Below, piece after piece: positions 12,620 through 22,963 of a stretch of 64,000 nt of DNA (position 1 is the first letter of the stretch; each line of letters starts with the position of its first letter). The translations under genes and the position numbers were made by a program. The notes under the pieces were generated by a model. The model was not told the origin of the DNA and did not search any database. It saw only the letters and a program-made list of their open reading frames with translations. The stretch comes from Dryomyza anilis (lineage: Eukaryota > Arthropoda > Insecta > Diptera > Dryomyzidae), in the NCBI GenBank assembly GCA_951804985.1, contig OX638131.1, positions 84,284,638 through 84,348,637 of the forward strand. Direction: 5' to 3'.

Positions 12620-14830
12620 ATAATTCTTCATTATTTTAAAAGAAGGTTTTATATATTTTAATATATATTAAATTTTTTTTTTAAATTAAAAAAAAAACAA
12701 ATTATTAATATTTAATAAATTACTAGAAATAAAAAATATAAAGAAGTAAAAATTTTAACAAAATATATAGTTTTTTTTTTATTTTATAGAAAATATTAAT
12801 TTTCTTCTTTTAATTTTTTTTTTTCATATATTTTAGAAGAAAAAACAATTTTTAGAGAAATTTATTGATTAAAAGAAATTATAGATTTCTAGAAAACTAA
12901 ATATTTTTAGAAACATTATCAATTTTTAGAAATTTTAGGATTTAGATTTTTAGGATAATTATCGAGTTTTAGAAAAATATTAATTGATCGAACAATTTTA
13001 TAGAAAAACATATAGGAATTTTATAAAAAAAATATATATTTTTAGAAAAAAATTGTGTTTTTAAAAACATTATCGATTTAAAAAAAATTATCGTTTTTTA
13101 GAAAAATTTTGATTTTTAGAAAAACTTTACGATATTTAGAGAATTTATCGATATTTTGAAGAAATGATCAATTTTTATAAAACTTATCGATTTAAAAAAA
13201 AAATATCGATTTTGTGAAAAATTATCAAACTTTAGAAATATTATCAAATTTAAGAAATTTTTTTATTTTTATACAAATTATGGACTTTTAAATAAATTAT
13301 TATTTAAAAAAAAATTATGATATGAAAATAATCGATTTTTAGAAGAATGATAATTTTTTTAAATTATAAAGGGTCTTTCAATAAGAGCGCTACAAAAGAA
13401 AAAATATTGATTTTTAGAAAAACTTATCGATCTTTAGAAAATTCATCGATCTTCAGAAGAAATGATAGATTTTTAGAAAACTTATCGATTTTTAAAAAAA
13501 TATATCGATTTTGGGAAAAATTATCAAACTTTTGAAATATTATCAAATTTAAGAAAATTGTTTATTTTTATACAAATTATAGACTTTTAAACAAATTATC
13601 ATTTAAAAAAAAATTATGATACGAAAAAATATCGATTTTTAGAAGAATTATAATTTTTTTAAATTATAAAGGGTTTTTCAATAAGAATAAGAGCGCTACA
13701 AAAGTTTTTTTCAAGAGTTTTTCAACAGGGACGCTACAAAAGTAGAGCGACAGGGACAGCAAACGACGCCATATTTCTTTTGACATTTTTCTTCAATAAG
13801 GTTTGTCATTTCATGATGGAAAGATATACGGAGTCGAAATTATTTAAATTTACTACCGAAATTCGAATTCGTATATCTTTCCATCATGAAATGGCAAACC
13901 TTACTGAAGAGAAATGTCAAAAGTGCGGCAAGAAATATGGTGTCGTTTGCTGTCCCTGTCGCTCTACTTTTGTAGCGTTGAAAAACCCTTTACAGCTTTT
14001 ATAAAAAATATCGATTTTCGGAAAAAACATATCGATTTTTATTAAAATTACGATTTTTATAAAAAAAATATCTATTTTTAAAAACTATCAATTTAAAAAA
14101 ATAGATTTTTAGTAAAATTTTGATTAAAGAAAATTATAGGTTTTTAGGAAACTAAATATATTTAAAAATATTATCAATTTTTAGAAAAATATTGATTTAC
14201 CAAAGTTTTTTAGAAAATATATAGGAAATTTATAAAAAAAAAAATATTTTTAGAAAAAAATTAGATTTTTAGAAAAAAACTAGATTTTTAGAAAAAAATT
14301 AGATTTTAAGAAAAATTTAGATTTTTGGTTTTTCAAAATAATATCGATTTTTAGAAAATTTATTGATCTTTACAAAAAATTATCGATTTTTGGAAAACTT
14401 TTCGATTTTTAGAATATATATCGATCTTATGAAAAATTATCAAATTTTTTAAATATTATCAAATTTTAGAAAATTGTTGATTTTTATACAAATTATGGAC
14501 TTTAAGACAAATTATAAATTTTAAGAATAATTATAATTAAAAAAAAAATATCGATCTTTTGAAAAAATATCTGTTTTTAGAAAAATTTCAATTTTTATAC
14601 ATATTAAAGCTATTTATAAAAATTATCGATTCTGAGAAAAAATATCGATTTAAAAAAAAAAAAATAAAAAAAACTATCGATAAAAAAATAGATTTTAAGA
14701 CATATTATCGATTTATTAAAATATTGATTTTAAAAAAAATGGTTTTTTTGGAATATAGATTTTTTAAAATATCGATTTTTTTTTTTAATTTTTGATTTTA
14801 AAAATATTGATACCAAAACTGTCGAAAACA
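12620..14830. repeat. Highly decayed ATCGATTTTTAGAAAA-type array
   Basis: ATCGATTTTTAGAAAAAT-like words recur with irregular spacing of about 17-22 bp. The block 13320-13380 reappears at 13610-13680 (AAATTATAAAGGGTYTTTCA), so a segment of about 0.3 kb was duplicated inside it. A mariner-like palindrome sits at 13667-14001. Confidence 0.7.
13667..14001. mobile_element. Mariner-like foldback (palindromic) element
   Basis: Two long inverted arms meet around 13840-13860. The left arm (about 13725-13832) and right arm (about 13864-13990) both contain CTACAAAAGTAGAGCGACAG, CAGCAAACGAC, CCATATTTCTT and a TTTCATGATGGAAAGATATA block in opposite orientation. The outer words GGGTTTTTCAA...GCGCTACAAAAG resemble mariner-family ends, and the ATGGAAAGATATAC word resembles the start of a mariner transposase gene. 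The mariner assignment is from memory of the family and is tentative; the palindrome itself is directly visible. A similar GGGTCTTTCAATAAGAGCGC end occurs at about 13370. Confidence 0.7.
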
Positions 14831-15640
14831 ACCGATTTTAATGATTATTGTTAAAAAATAAACTCCTTATACCAAATCTTAAATCTTACAAAAATGATAT
14901 AAATAAATCTTTCATTCATTCTGAATACATTTTTACAAACACTAACGATTTAAAAAAAATATCGATTCTTAAATTCGAATATATTAAAAGAAGCGATAAC
15001 ATGTTTTAATAACAAATATAAAAAAAAAATAATATAAAATTTTAGTAAAAAATCACTTTCTGTAAATTCATAAATTTAGAAAAAAAAATACATTTTTTGT
15101 AAAAACCTAAATTTAAAAAAAAAATATAAATTTACTGCGTCATATAGCTGACACTGATATCAAAATGTTTGAGTGCAACAACATGCGAACATTAATCAAC
15201 AAAAAAAAAATAAAAAATTAAGCATTAAAACAAAGCAACAGCTTCGGGCCAAGAGCGCAGAGCTCGCAGCACAGCAAAGAATTGCCGGAAATGTCTCACG
15301 ACAGGGCTGTTTCACTTAAATGTTTTTGCACAAAGCAGAACACAACCGAATAGAAGAAAGTCTGCGCTCAGCACTCATTTCCACTTTCGTTACAAAAAAA
15401 AATAAAAACAAAAATTTAAAAGAAAGCAGGAAAAATAGATATATAAATGAAAAATGTTTATTTTTTCTAGCCTCGAGTATGGGCAGAATGAAAAGTGGTT
15501 GCAGCTCCAGCGTATGGGGTGCAGTTTTCAAGAGATTCGCAGCGCATCAGAGAATTTTAAAGCAAGCTATAAAGCAGTTTTTTAAGTCAGACATTTACAG
15601 ATGCGGCATATTTTTGAGCTGTCCAACACACAGAATTTGA
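14831..15640. other. AT-rich DNA, then a mixed-composition island
   Basis: 14831-15130 is AT-rich. 15140-15640 is more complex, with GC-bearing words (CGGGCCAAGAGCGCAGAGCT, GCAGCTCCAGCGTATGGGGT). Open frames occur on both strands here (15316-15531 minus, 15320-15640 plus), but they overlap each other, lack recognised domains and may both be chance. Confidence 0.45.
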
Positions 15641-15879
15641 ATTGTAGTTTTTTTACATTCACATTTTTCATAATTTTTGTAGATTTATAGTTAAAAAAAA
15701 TCATTTATGAGTAATTTAAAAATTGTATGTGTTAAAGAACTGTTTTTAATTTTTTATAGAAATTTAATATTTTCCAATCCGTTAAACCGCTTTCTTTGTC
15801 TGTTAAAAATATTAATTTCTTAAAATTTTTATTCCTTTCATGTGTTTTCACAAAAATCTAATTTTTTCATAAAAATCTA

Positions 15880-17270
15880 AAATAAAACTAATTTATAGTA
15901 TATTTACAAATGAAAAACAATGCAAAAATCTAATAAAATCAAAATACAAAATTTGTAAATTTTTATATAAATAGCAACAAAAAATCGTTAAAGTTAAAAA
16001 TGCAAATATGTTGATTCATAACGAAGTTACTTAAAATACGTAGCGAGAAAGCATATTACAACAAAATCTGAAAATTTTAAATTTGTCGTTTCTTTAAGAT
16101 TAACTTTAATAAAAAATAAAAATTGAGTACAATACAGATGATTTTTTGTTAAAATAAATCATCAGAATAATATATGCATTATAAAGAAATAAATATCTTT
16201 AAATTTTTTTTTAATTTTTCACATAAAAATATAAAGTGCTCATAATAAGATTAAAATACAGATATTTGTTTTAAAATATTTAAAATATTTGATAAAAAAC
16301 AGTAGAAACCCATTTTGAGATATCATATAACTTTTTGGGTACACACTGCGTATGATTTATATTTTGAAGGAACTGCATCAAAGCGCAGAGTGTGGCCTGC
16401 AATATCTTTATAATTTAAAGGCTCTTTACAAATGAAACACAATATAATAAGCTAATAAAAACAACAGAAAAATGTATAAATAATTTTAAACAAATAGCTA
16501 CAAAAAATTGTTAAATTAAAAATTTCATATTTGTTGATTTGTAACCAATTTCCTCAAAAAACAAGCGAGAAAGCATATTACAACAAAGGCATTATTTTAA
16601 AAATGAATCATTTCTTAAAGTAATATTATGAACTTCAAGAAACAGTAAAAGTTGGGTATAATACGGAAGACAGTTTTGCAAAATTAAAACGCCAAAATAA
16701 CGTAAGCATTATAAATGTTTTTTTTTTCTCATAACAATCATTTTGTTTTTATAAAAACATGTTTTTTTACTCATATAAATATAAATTGTGCATAAAAATA
16801 TATATTATTTATGAAACTATATGATAAATATTTAAAAAATGAATTAGCAACTACTTTTAGATCATCAAACGAATTTTTAGTATACACGACGTATAAGTAA
16901 CATTTTTTAAACACTACATAAAAGCGCAATGTCTGGTCAACGATATGTCTATAATTTTGTTCGCTATTTACAAATAAAACACAATAAAATAAGCTAATAA
17001 AAACACTAAAATAAATGGCAAATTATTTTTAAAAAGAAACTGCGAAAAATCGTTAAAGTTAAAAATGTAAATTGGTTGAATTCTAATGAAGTGACTTCAG
17101 AACAACCACAAAAAAATACATTACAACCAAATCAAAGTTTTTTTAATTAGACTTTTTTTAAACATAACACATTAGTCTTTAAGAAACACTAAAAGTTTTG
17201 TTAATAAAGCATTAATTTTTGCTAAAATAAATCGCCAAAATAAAGATTGCATTATAATGTCTAATTATGT
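15880..17270 (+). repeat. Decayed tandem triplication, unit about 0.52-0.54 kb
   Basis: Three diverged copies share, in order, a TTTACAAATGAAACACAATA block, GTTGATTYRTAACGAA, GCGAGAAAGCATATTACAAC and GCCAAAATAA...GCATTATAA. GTTGATT-type words lie at about 16011, 16533 and 17076. A linking block (TACACACTGCGTATGATTTA and relatives) also repeats. No open frame persists in all copies. Confidence 0.75.
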
Positions 17271-18150
17271 TTTTAATTGCCATAATAATGCATTTCGTTA
17301 TAACAAAGCATACAGTAAGCAGCGCACTTTACGACCACCAAATGGTTGTAATATAAATGCTTAGCATGCAGGGCATAAAATATGTGTGTTGGCCACAATG
17401 GTATATTCAGTAATTTTGTGTGTGTGTGTCTGTCTTCTAATAAAGATATCAAACTGCAATTGTGTGGCATAAAACCAAAGCCTGCAGCAGTTAAAACGTT
17501 AATCATAAAGTGACAAAAAAAGGGATTTGGTAGTGGAAAAAAAAAATAATTGGTTAACTGAAATCGCACAACAACTACTACAACATGTGTGGCAACACTT
17601 GACGCCATTTAACATGGAAATCGCAGAGTACTTGAGGCGGCAGCGCCAGCAATTTGACAAAATAAACATATGCAGTAGAGAGAATATAAAAATTAACACC
17701 AACTATAAAAACAACAACAACAAAATTGCATGTGTTATCATCATTAAAGTCGTTATCTGTGCCGGCGAATCGCATGGATTCGCATATTTAAGCCATTTGT
17801 ATTTCAGGCAACAATAATGAACAGTCAACAAGCATAATAACAACAATACAAAAAAGGCTAAATAGAAAACAAAAAAAAACAAAAAATTACTACAATATAA
17901 CAAAAACAGCTTGCGGTAATGGTTGCCAAGCCGTCGGTCTGGCAACATTCCAAATATCAAAAAAACAAAACACACACAACGTGAATTTATAGCGATTTTT
18001 AACTATTGCACGGTTTTTCTACTATTTTTTTGTTGTTTAATTTTTTTTTGTGCAATTATTGTATTTCGTTTGTTTAAAGCAAATTGTTTTTTGTATACAT
18101 TTTTGTTTTATATACGCCGCACTTTTAAATAATTTTCAACTGCGGGCTCA
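17271..18150. other. Mixed-composition non-coding island
   Basis: Contains a short (TG)n run near 17418, AAC/CAA-rich tracts and a small inverted repeat GTTGCCA...TGGCAAC near 17921-17945. Several overlapping open frames of 65-111 codons lie on both strands and none resembles a known family. Confidence 0.45.
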
Positions 18151-18913
18151 TAAAATTTGTGTTTTTTTTTAATATTTATTTTTTATTATCTAGTACTAAC
18201 CAACGTATGTGGTTTTATTTTATATTCTTTGCATTATTTTTTCACGAAATTAAATTATTGTAAATGTTGCCACGTTCTAAATGTTTGTAATAAAATATTA
18301 AAATTGTCTAAAATGAGTGGCATTTTTTTGCTAAAATAAATTTATTTTATTTATTTATATTGTTATTGCGTTTTAGTTTATTTGAATAACAATAAAAATC
18401 TTGATTATTAATATTTTTTACTCTTTTAGAAATAATAATTCATTCAAACTTTTGAAGTAGTTTTATAAATGCGATCACTTGAATTATGTGCGGCATTTAA
18501 TTGGTGGAATATTTTAAAATGCAATGATTTTTAATTAGTTAATTAAAATATATTTTTAAATTGTCATTATTTTCTATAAATTTGCTTTCTATGAAATTTA
18601 ATTAATTATTAAATTTTGTTTAAAAAGGGCCCACTTTACGTATGAGCAACATTGAATTAATGAATTACACTACACAACAATACGTGAACACTATTTATCA
18701 TTTCATACTTCATTTATATATAATTTGCGGTTGATTATTTTTACTGCAAATTCTGTTTTTTTCTATTATGTAAAATTTTTAGAAAATTGCTATCTACATG
18801 TTAAGTCCGTCGCAGCCGCTTTTTGGAATAAGAAAATGCGGACCTTTATCCTACTAGTTTTCCAAAAAAACTGTAGATGCAATTTTTCTCTCAATTGTCA
18901 TTACTAATTATAA
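18151..18913. other. AT-rich spacer
   Basis: AT-rich sequence with no recognised feature except the 16-bp word ACGTATGAGCAACATT (18638-18653), which recurs at 22924-22939. Confidence 0.55.
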
Positions 18914-18958
18914 CACCGTGCGACAGTACTTTGCACACTGGAAAAAAAACCACATGTA

Positions 18959-20239
18959 AGGACTGCGTCGAATAAAATTGTCCGTTACATATCTTCCCAT
19001 AATGTGCTATTGCAAGATTCAAATTTAAAAAAAATTAATCATAGTAGCTCTGAATTAAATGGCAGAAAATAATTTGTGTCAGTTATAGTCAATAAAAAAA
19101 TTTATTTAACGCGAAAATGGCAAACGAAGTGGAAGTGCGAGAAAATATAATTAAAAGTTTCAAAAACAACCTAGTTGGTCTTTTAAAAAAATTGCCAAGG
19201 AGGTAGGGGCTAACCCTAAGACAACCGCTTTAAGGAAGACCTGAGTATTGATCGGAAGAAAGGTTCTGGTAAAAAAAAGGGCCACATGATCGTGAAAAGT
19301 CGAAGAAGGTTGTGAATATTTTAAAGAAAGATCCAAGCATATCCGGAAGGAAATTGGCGAGAAAGGCGGATTGTTCAGAATCTTTCGTGCGCAGGACTAA
19401 GAAAGAAGCTGGGCTGAAGACGTACAAGGTCCAAAAATTCCGGATAGAAATGCCGTCAAGAATAAAACCGCAAAACAACGAGCTAAAAAGCTTAACGAAG
19501 ATTTTTAAAAAAATTCGATTGCTGCATAATGGACGACGAAACTTATGTTTTAGCGGACTTTTCTCAGCTACCTGGGCAGGAATTTTATACAGCCGATTCT
19601 CGAGGAAATGTCGCTGAAAAATTCAAATAAAAAAAATGATTAAATTCCCAGAGAAATTCCTTGTTTGGCAGGCAATTTGCAGTTGTGGAAAAAGGAGCAG
19701 CTCATTCGTGACATCGGGTACAATTAATAGCGAAATATATGTGAAGGAATGCTTGCAAAAGAGATTGCTTCCATTTTTACGCCAACATGAAGTGTCCACA
19801 TTTTTTTGGCCTGACCTCACTTCATGTCACTACGGCAAAACGGCCTTAGAGTGGATCCAACAAAATGCAGTGATTTTGGTGCCTAGAGAAGCCAATCCAC
19901 CAAACTGTCCAGAACGCAGGCCGATTGAGAGATACTGGGCTTTAGTAAAAAGGGAGATGAAGACAACAAAAAAAGTGGCCAAAGACCTTCAAGACTTTAA
20001 AAGAAAGTGGTCTTCAGCAGCCGTGAGGGTGTGTCCGACACCCATTACAACATTAATGGAAGGGGTTCCGGAAAAATTAAAACTTTTTATTAAAAAATAT
20101 TAATTTCTGGTTTTTTATATTTTTTTTTTAAATCTAAAAATATTTTGCAAAATAAAATATTTTATTCTATAAAAATTCGATTACTAGATTTCTAGATTTT
20201 TTCATTTTTGTAGCGGACAATTTTATTCGACGCAGTCCT
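18959..20239 (+). mobile_element. Tc1-mariner element, DD37E (ITm-like), defective
   Basis: Perfectly placed inverted ends: AGGACTGCGTCGAATAAA starts at 18959 and its inverse ends at 20239. The terminal repeats match for about 30 bp with one or two differences. A TA dinucleotide flanks each side (18957-18958, 20240-20241), the hallmark duplication of the superfamily. The broken transposase inside has 37 residues between the second Asp and the catalytic Glu, which is the DD37E spacing reported for the ITm group in Diptera. Total length 1281 bp matches a full-length element with an inactivated gene. Confidence 0.9.
19117..20103 (+). pseudogene. DD37E transposase pseudogene
   Basis: Cut-and-paste transposase, broken. 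Starts at ATG 19117 (MANEVEVRENIIKSF...). The frame shifts near 19172 (WSFKKIAKEVGANPKTT continues in another frame) and again around 19225-19260. The helix-turn-helix region follows (SGRKLARKADCSESFVRR, about 19340-19400). Near 19500 it shifts again into the catalytic domain. The first catalytic Asp lies in MDDETYV (about 19528). The last frame, 19636-20103, contains FWPDLTSCHY with the second Asp and NCPERRPIERYWALVK with the catalytic Glu, 37 residues apart. At least three frameshifts plus a stop mean it is inactive. Confidence 0.9.
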
Positions 20240-20284
20240 TACGTGAAACTAGAGAGTGCAAGTGAATATTACTTTTTAATATTT

Positions 20285-21420
20285 TAAAAAATTTATATTT
20301 TTTTGCGTCACTTTTAAAAACCATGTATGGGATTTATAGCAGAAACATCACAGATGTTGAATTCGAAAATCGCTTTGCCTTATCAATTCCTGTGCGGGTT
20401 TTATATGCATTTGAAATGCAATTGCATATCACTTTTTACTATTTAGAATATTTTATATTTTTTTGCGTCACTTTTAAAACAATGGATGGGATATATATTT
20501 TTTGTGTCACTTTCAAAAACAGCTTGTGATTCGAAGACCGCTTCGCGATATCACTTTTTAATATTCAGAAAAATTTATATTTTTTTGCGTCACTTTTAAA
20601 ACCATGATCGAGATCTCGTTAGAAAGCTTACAGATTATGAAGTCGAAAACCGCTTTGCGATATCAATTCCCATACGGGTTTTACATGCATTTGAAATGAA
20701 TATCACTTTTTAATATTTAGAAATTTTTTTTTTTTTTTATTTGCGTCACTTTTAAAAACCATAGATGGGATTTTGTAGCAGAAACCTCACAGATGATGAA
20801 TTCGAAAACCGATTCGCGATATCAATTCGTATACGGGTTGTACTTGTATTTAAAAAATCATAAAATGCTCTTTGTGAATAACATTAGATTTTAATATATA
20901 ACATCAATATAACATCAATTGTATTTATTGCATACGCAATTCCGCGAATCGTAATCTCGAATCGTTTTTCGAATTCATCATCTTTGAGGTTTCTGCTACA
21001 AGATCCCATCGATGGTTTTTAAAAGTGAAGTAAAAAAATATTTAATTTTCTAAATATTAAAAAGTGATATGCAATTGAGTTTCAAATGCAGGTAAAACCC
21101 GTATAGGAATTGATATCGCAAAGCGGTTTTCGAATTCATCATCTTTGAGGTTACTGCTACAAGATCCCATCCATGGTTTTTAAAAGTGAGGAAAAAAAAA
21201 TATAAATTTTTCTGAATATTAAAAAGTGATATGCACTTGCACTTCAAATGCAAGTAAAAGCCGGATGCGAATTGATATCGCGCAGCGGTCTTCGAATTCA
21301 CGATCAATTGGGTTTCTGCTACAAGATGCATTCAATTGTTTTTGAAAGTGACACAAAAAATATATTTTTTTTTAAACTATTTCAAATTATGGTACAAACT
21401 TGCATTTTAAATGCAATTTA
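20285..21420. repeat. Direct then inverted 120-160-bp repeat units of the foldback
   Basis: Plus-oriented units carry TTTTTTGCGTCACTTTTAAA at about 20300, 20460, 20582 and 20738, followed by CATGGATGGGAT, GAATTCGAAAACCGCTTTGC and CGATATCAATTC. The same words appear inverted at about 20945-21360. The symmetry axis is near 20890. Transcripts across it should form a long imperfect hairpin. Confidence 0.85.
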
Positions 21421-21679
21421 AAACCGCAAACGAATTGATCCAGAAAAACGGTGAACGTACATATCCTTGGATTGGTCTCTAGTTCTACGTACATATCGAT
21501 GTTTTCAAGTGTGAAATTTTTTTTTTTTTTGGTTTTTGTAGCACGGTGTAATATATAAACAAATTCTACTTAAGATACTTCAATCTAAACTCGCAAATAT
21601 TGTATTTTTTTTAGACTATTTTTTCATTTTTTTTAGCATTTTTTAGAGTCTTTTTTCATTTTTCTTAGCATTTTGGATC

Positions 21680-22720
21680 TATTTTAAATAAGAAAATTAT
21701 TTTATGGTCATGCACAAATGATCATGGACATTTGTAAAAGTTTAAAATGCTTGAATATTTTACATATAAATACTAAAAAATAGCAGTATTACCTAAACTT
21801 TTCTCAAAAATTCTACGTAATAGGAAAAAACTGTGTATGCAATAGGAAAAGCCATACGTAAAACATGAAGTCAAGATATTTTCTGATTATAGGCATAAAT
21901 AGATCAATTAAAAAAAATGGTAATTTTTATAAATAGTGTGATCAATGCTCTAGATAACTGAAAAACATTTTTAGGTCTATCATTAAATCATAAATGGCAA
22001 AAACATATAAAAAATTGTCCCAATAGATTTAAATTTTCCAGTTTAAGATCCAATTATCTTAAAAATTATTGAAATATTAGCAATCAGTAGTAAATTAAAA
22101 TAAGTCTAGACAATTAACAGAAAAATTGCGTTTAAGTTTTTTTTGTAAACCACTAAATTTATTACTTCTAAGTAGTGGGTAAGAACGTCTTAAAATTACG
22201 ATTGATATTTTCTCAAAAACCCTACGTAGTAGCAAAAAACTGAGTACGCAATCAGAATAAGCCTACTTCAGATATAAAGTAATAATATTTTCAGTTTAGT
22301 GGCATATGTATTTTTATTCAAAATTGATTTTATAAAAGAGAAAAAAGAAATTAAGTTCAGGGGGCATAATTTAAAAAATAAATCAATAAGAAAAAAAACT
22401 GTAATTCTGTTAGTTAGTGTGGTCTATGCTCTGGAGAACTATACAATTTTTTGTTTAACACTAGATCCTAAATGCTAAAAAAACATATAACAAATTGTTT
22501 AAAAATTAACATTTTTCAAGTTTATAACCAATTATCTTAAAAACGCATTCGAATAATAGCATTCATTAGAATATTCAAATTTGTCTTGACAATTAGAAGA
22601 AAAACTACGTTTAAGGTATTTTGTAACACCATTTTTTAGCAGTACTATATTTTGATATTCTAAGTAGTGGGTGAGAAAAGCTTAAAATGCGATTGAAATT
22701 TACCCAAAAAAAATGATGTT
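21680..22720 (+). repeat. Decayed tandem duplication, unit about 0.48-0.49 kb
   Basis: Two diverged copies share ordered blocks: CCTACGTARTAGSAAAAAAC, TAGTGTGRTCWATGCTCT, CAATTATCTTAAAAA and TAAGTAGTGGGTRAGAA. The last is at about 22168 and 22660. No conserved reading frame. Confidence 0.7.
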
Positions 22721-22963
22721 ATGGAAAAAACTGCAGTCAAAATCTGCACGAATCAGATAGAATTGATGTGTCGGATATCCATGGCAAAAATCGTTTTGGG
22801 TAGTGTTATTTTAAAATGGCAACAAATTTTATACCAGTCAATATTTTTGAAAATTAACTATGCTGTGTTAAAAATAATTTAGAAAATTATATAAAAAGGT
22901 TGTGTTCAAAATACGAACACTTGACGTATGAGCAACATTTTGTTATTCGTATATTTTAAAATG
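22721..22963. other. AT-rich spacer
   Basis: Short spacer containing the second copy of ACGTATGAGCAACATT at 22924-22939, just before the composite foldback. Confidence 0.6.

Larger units (their letters stand above)
18914..21548. mobile_element. Foldback element with CACCGTGC ends, interrupted by a DD37E transposon
   Basis: The left end reads CACCGTGCGACAG (18914) and the right end is its inverse, GTAGCACGGTG (to 21548). Both ends carry a nearby poly-A/T stretch and a (G)AACTAGAGA word (about 20245 and, inverted, about 21478). The interior is a series of 120-160-bp direct units on the left (20300-20860) and inverted units on the right (20940-21360). A transposon of 1281 bp sits inside the left arm. 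No coding capacity of its own, so it would need a transposase in trans. Confidence 0.65.

Noticed and set aside
13780..14004. 74-codon frame with CQKCGKKYG...CCPC, zinc-finger-like
   Set aside because: Lies inside the palindromic arm of a mariner-like derivative; the cysteines arise from the arm sequence and there is no gene context.
15316..15640. Opposed open frames of 71 and 106 codons
   Set aside because: They overlap on opposite strands, neither has a known domain, and the region lacks other gene signals.
18914..21560. A precise target duplication for the CACCGTGC foldback
   Set aside because: Left flank ATAA and right flank TAAT do not give an exact direct repeat, so no duplication is claimed.
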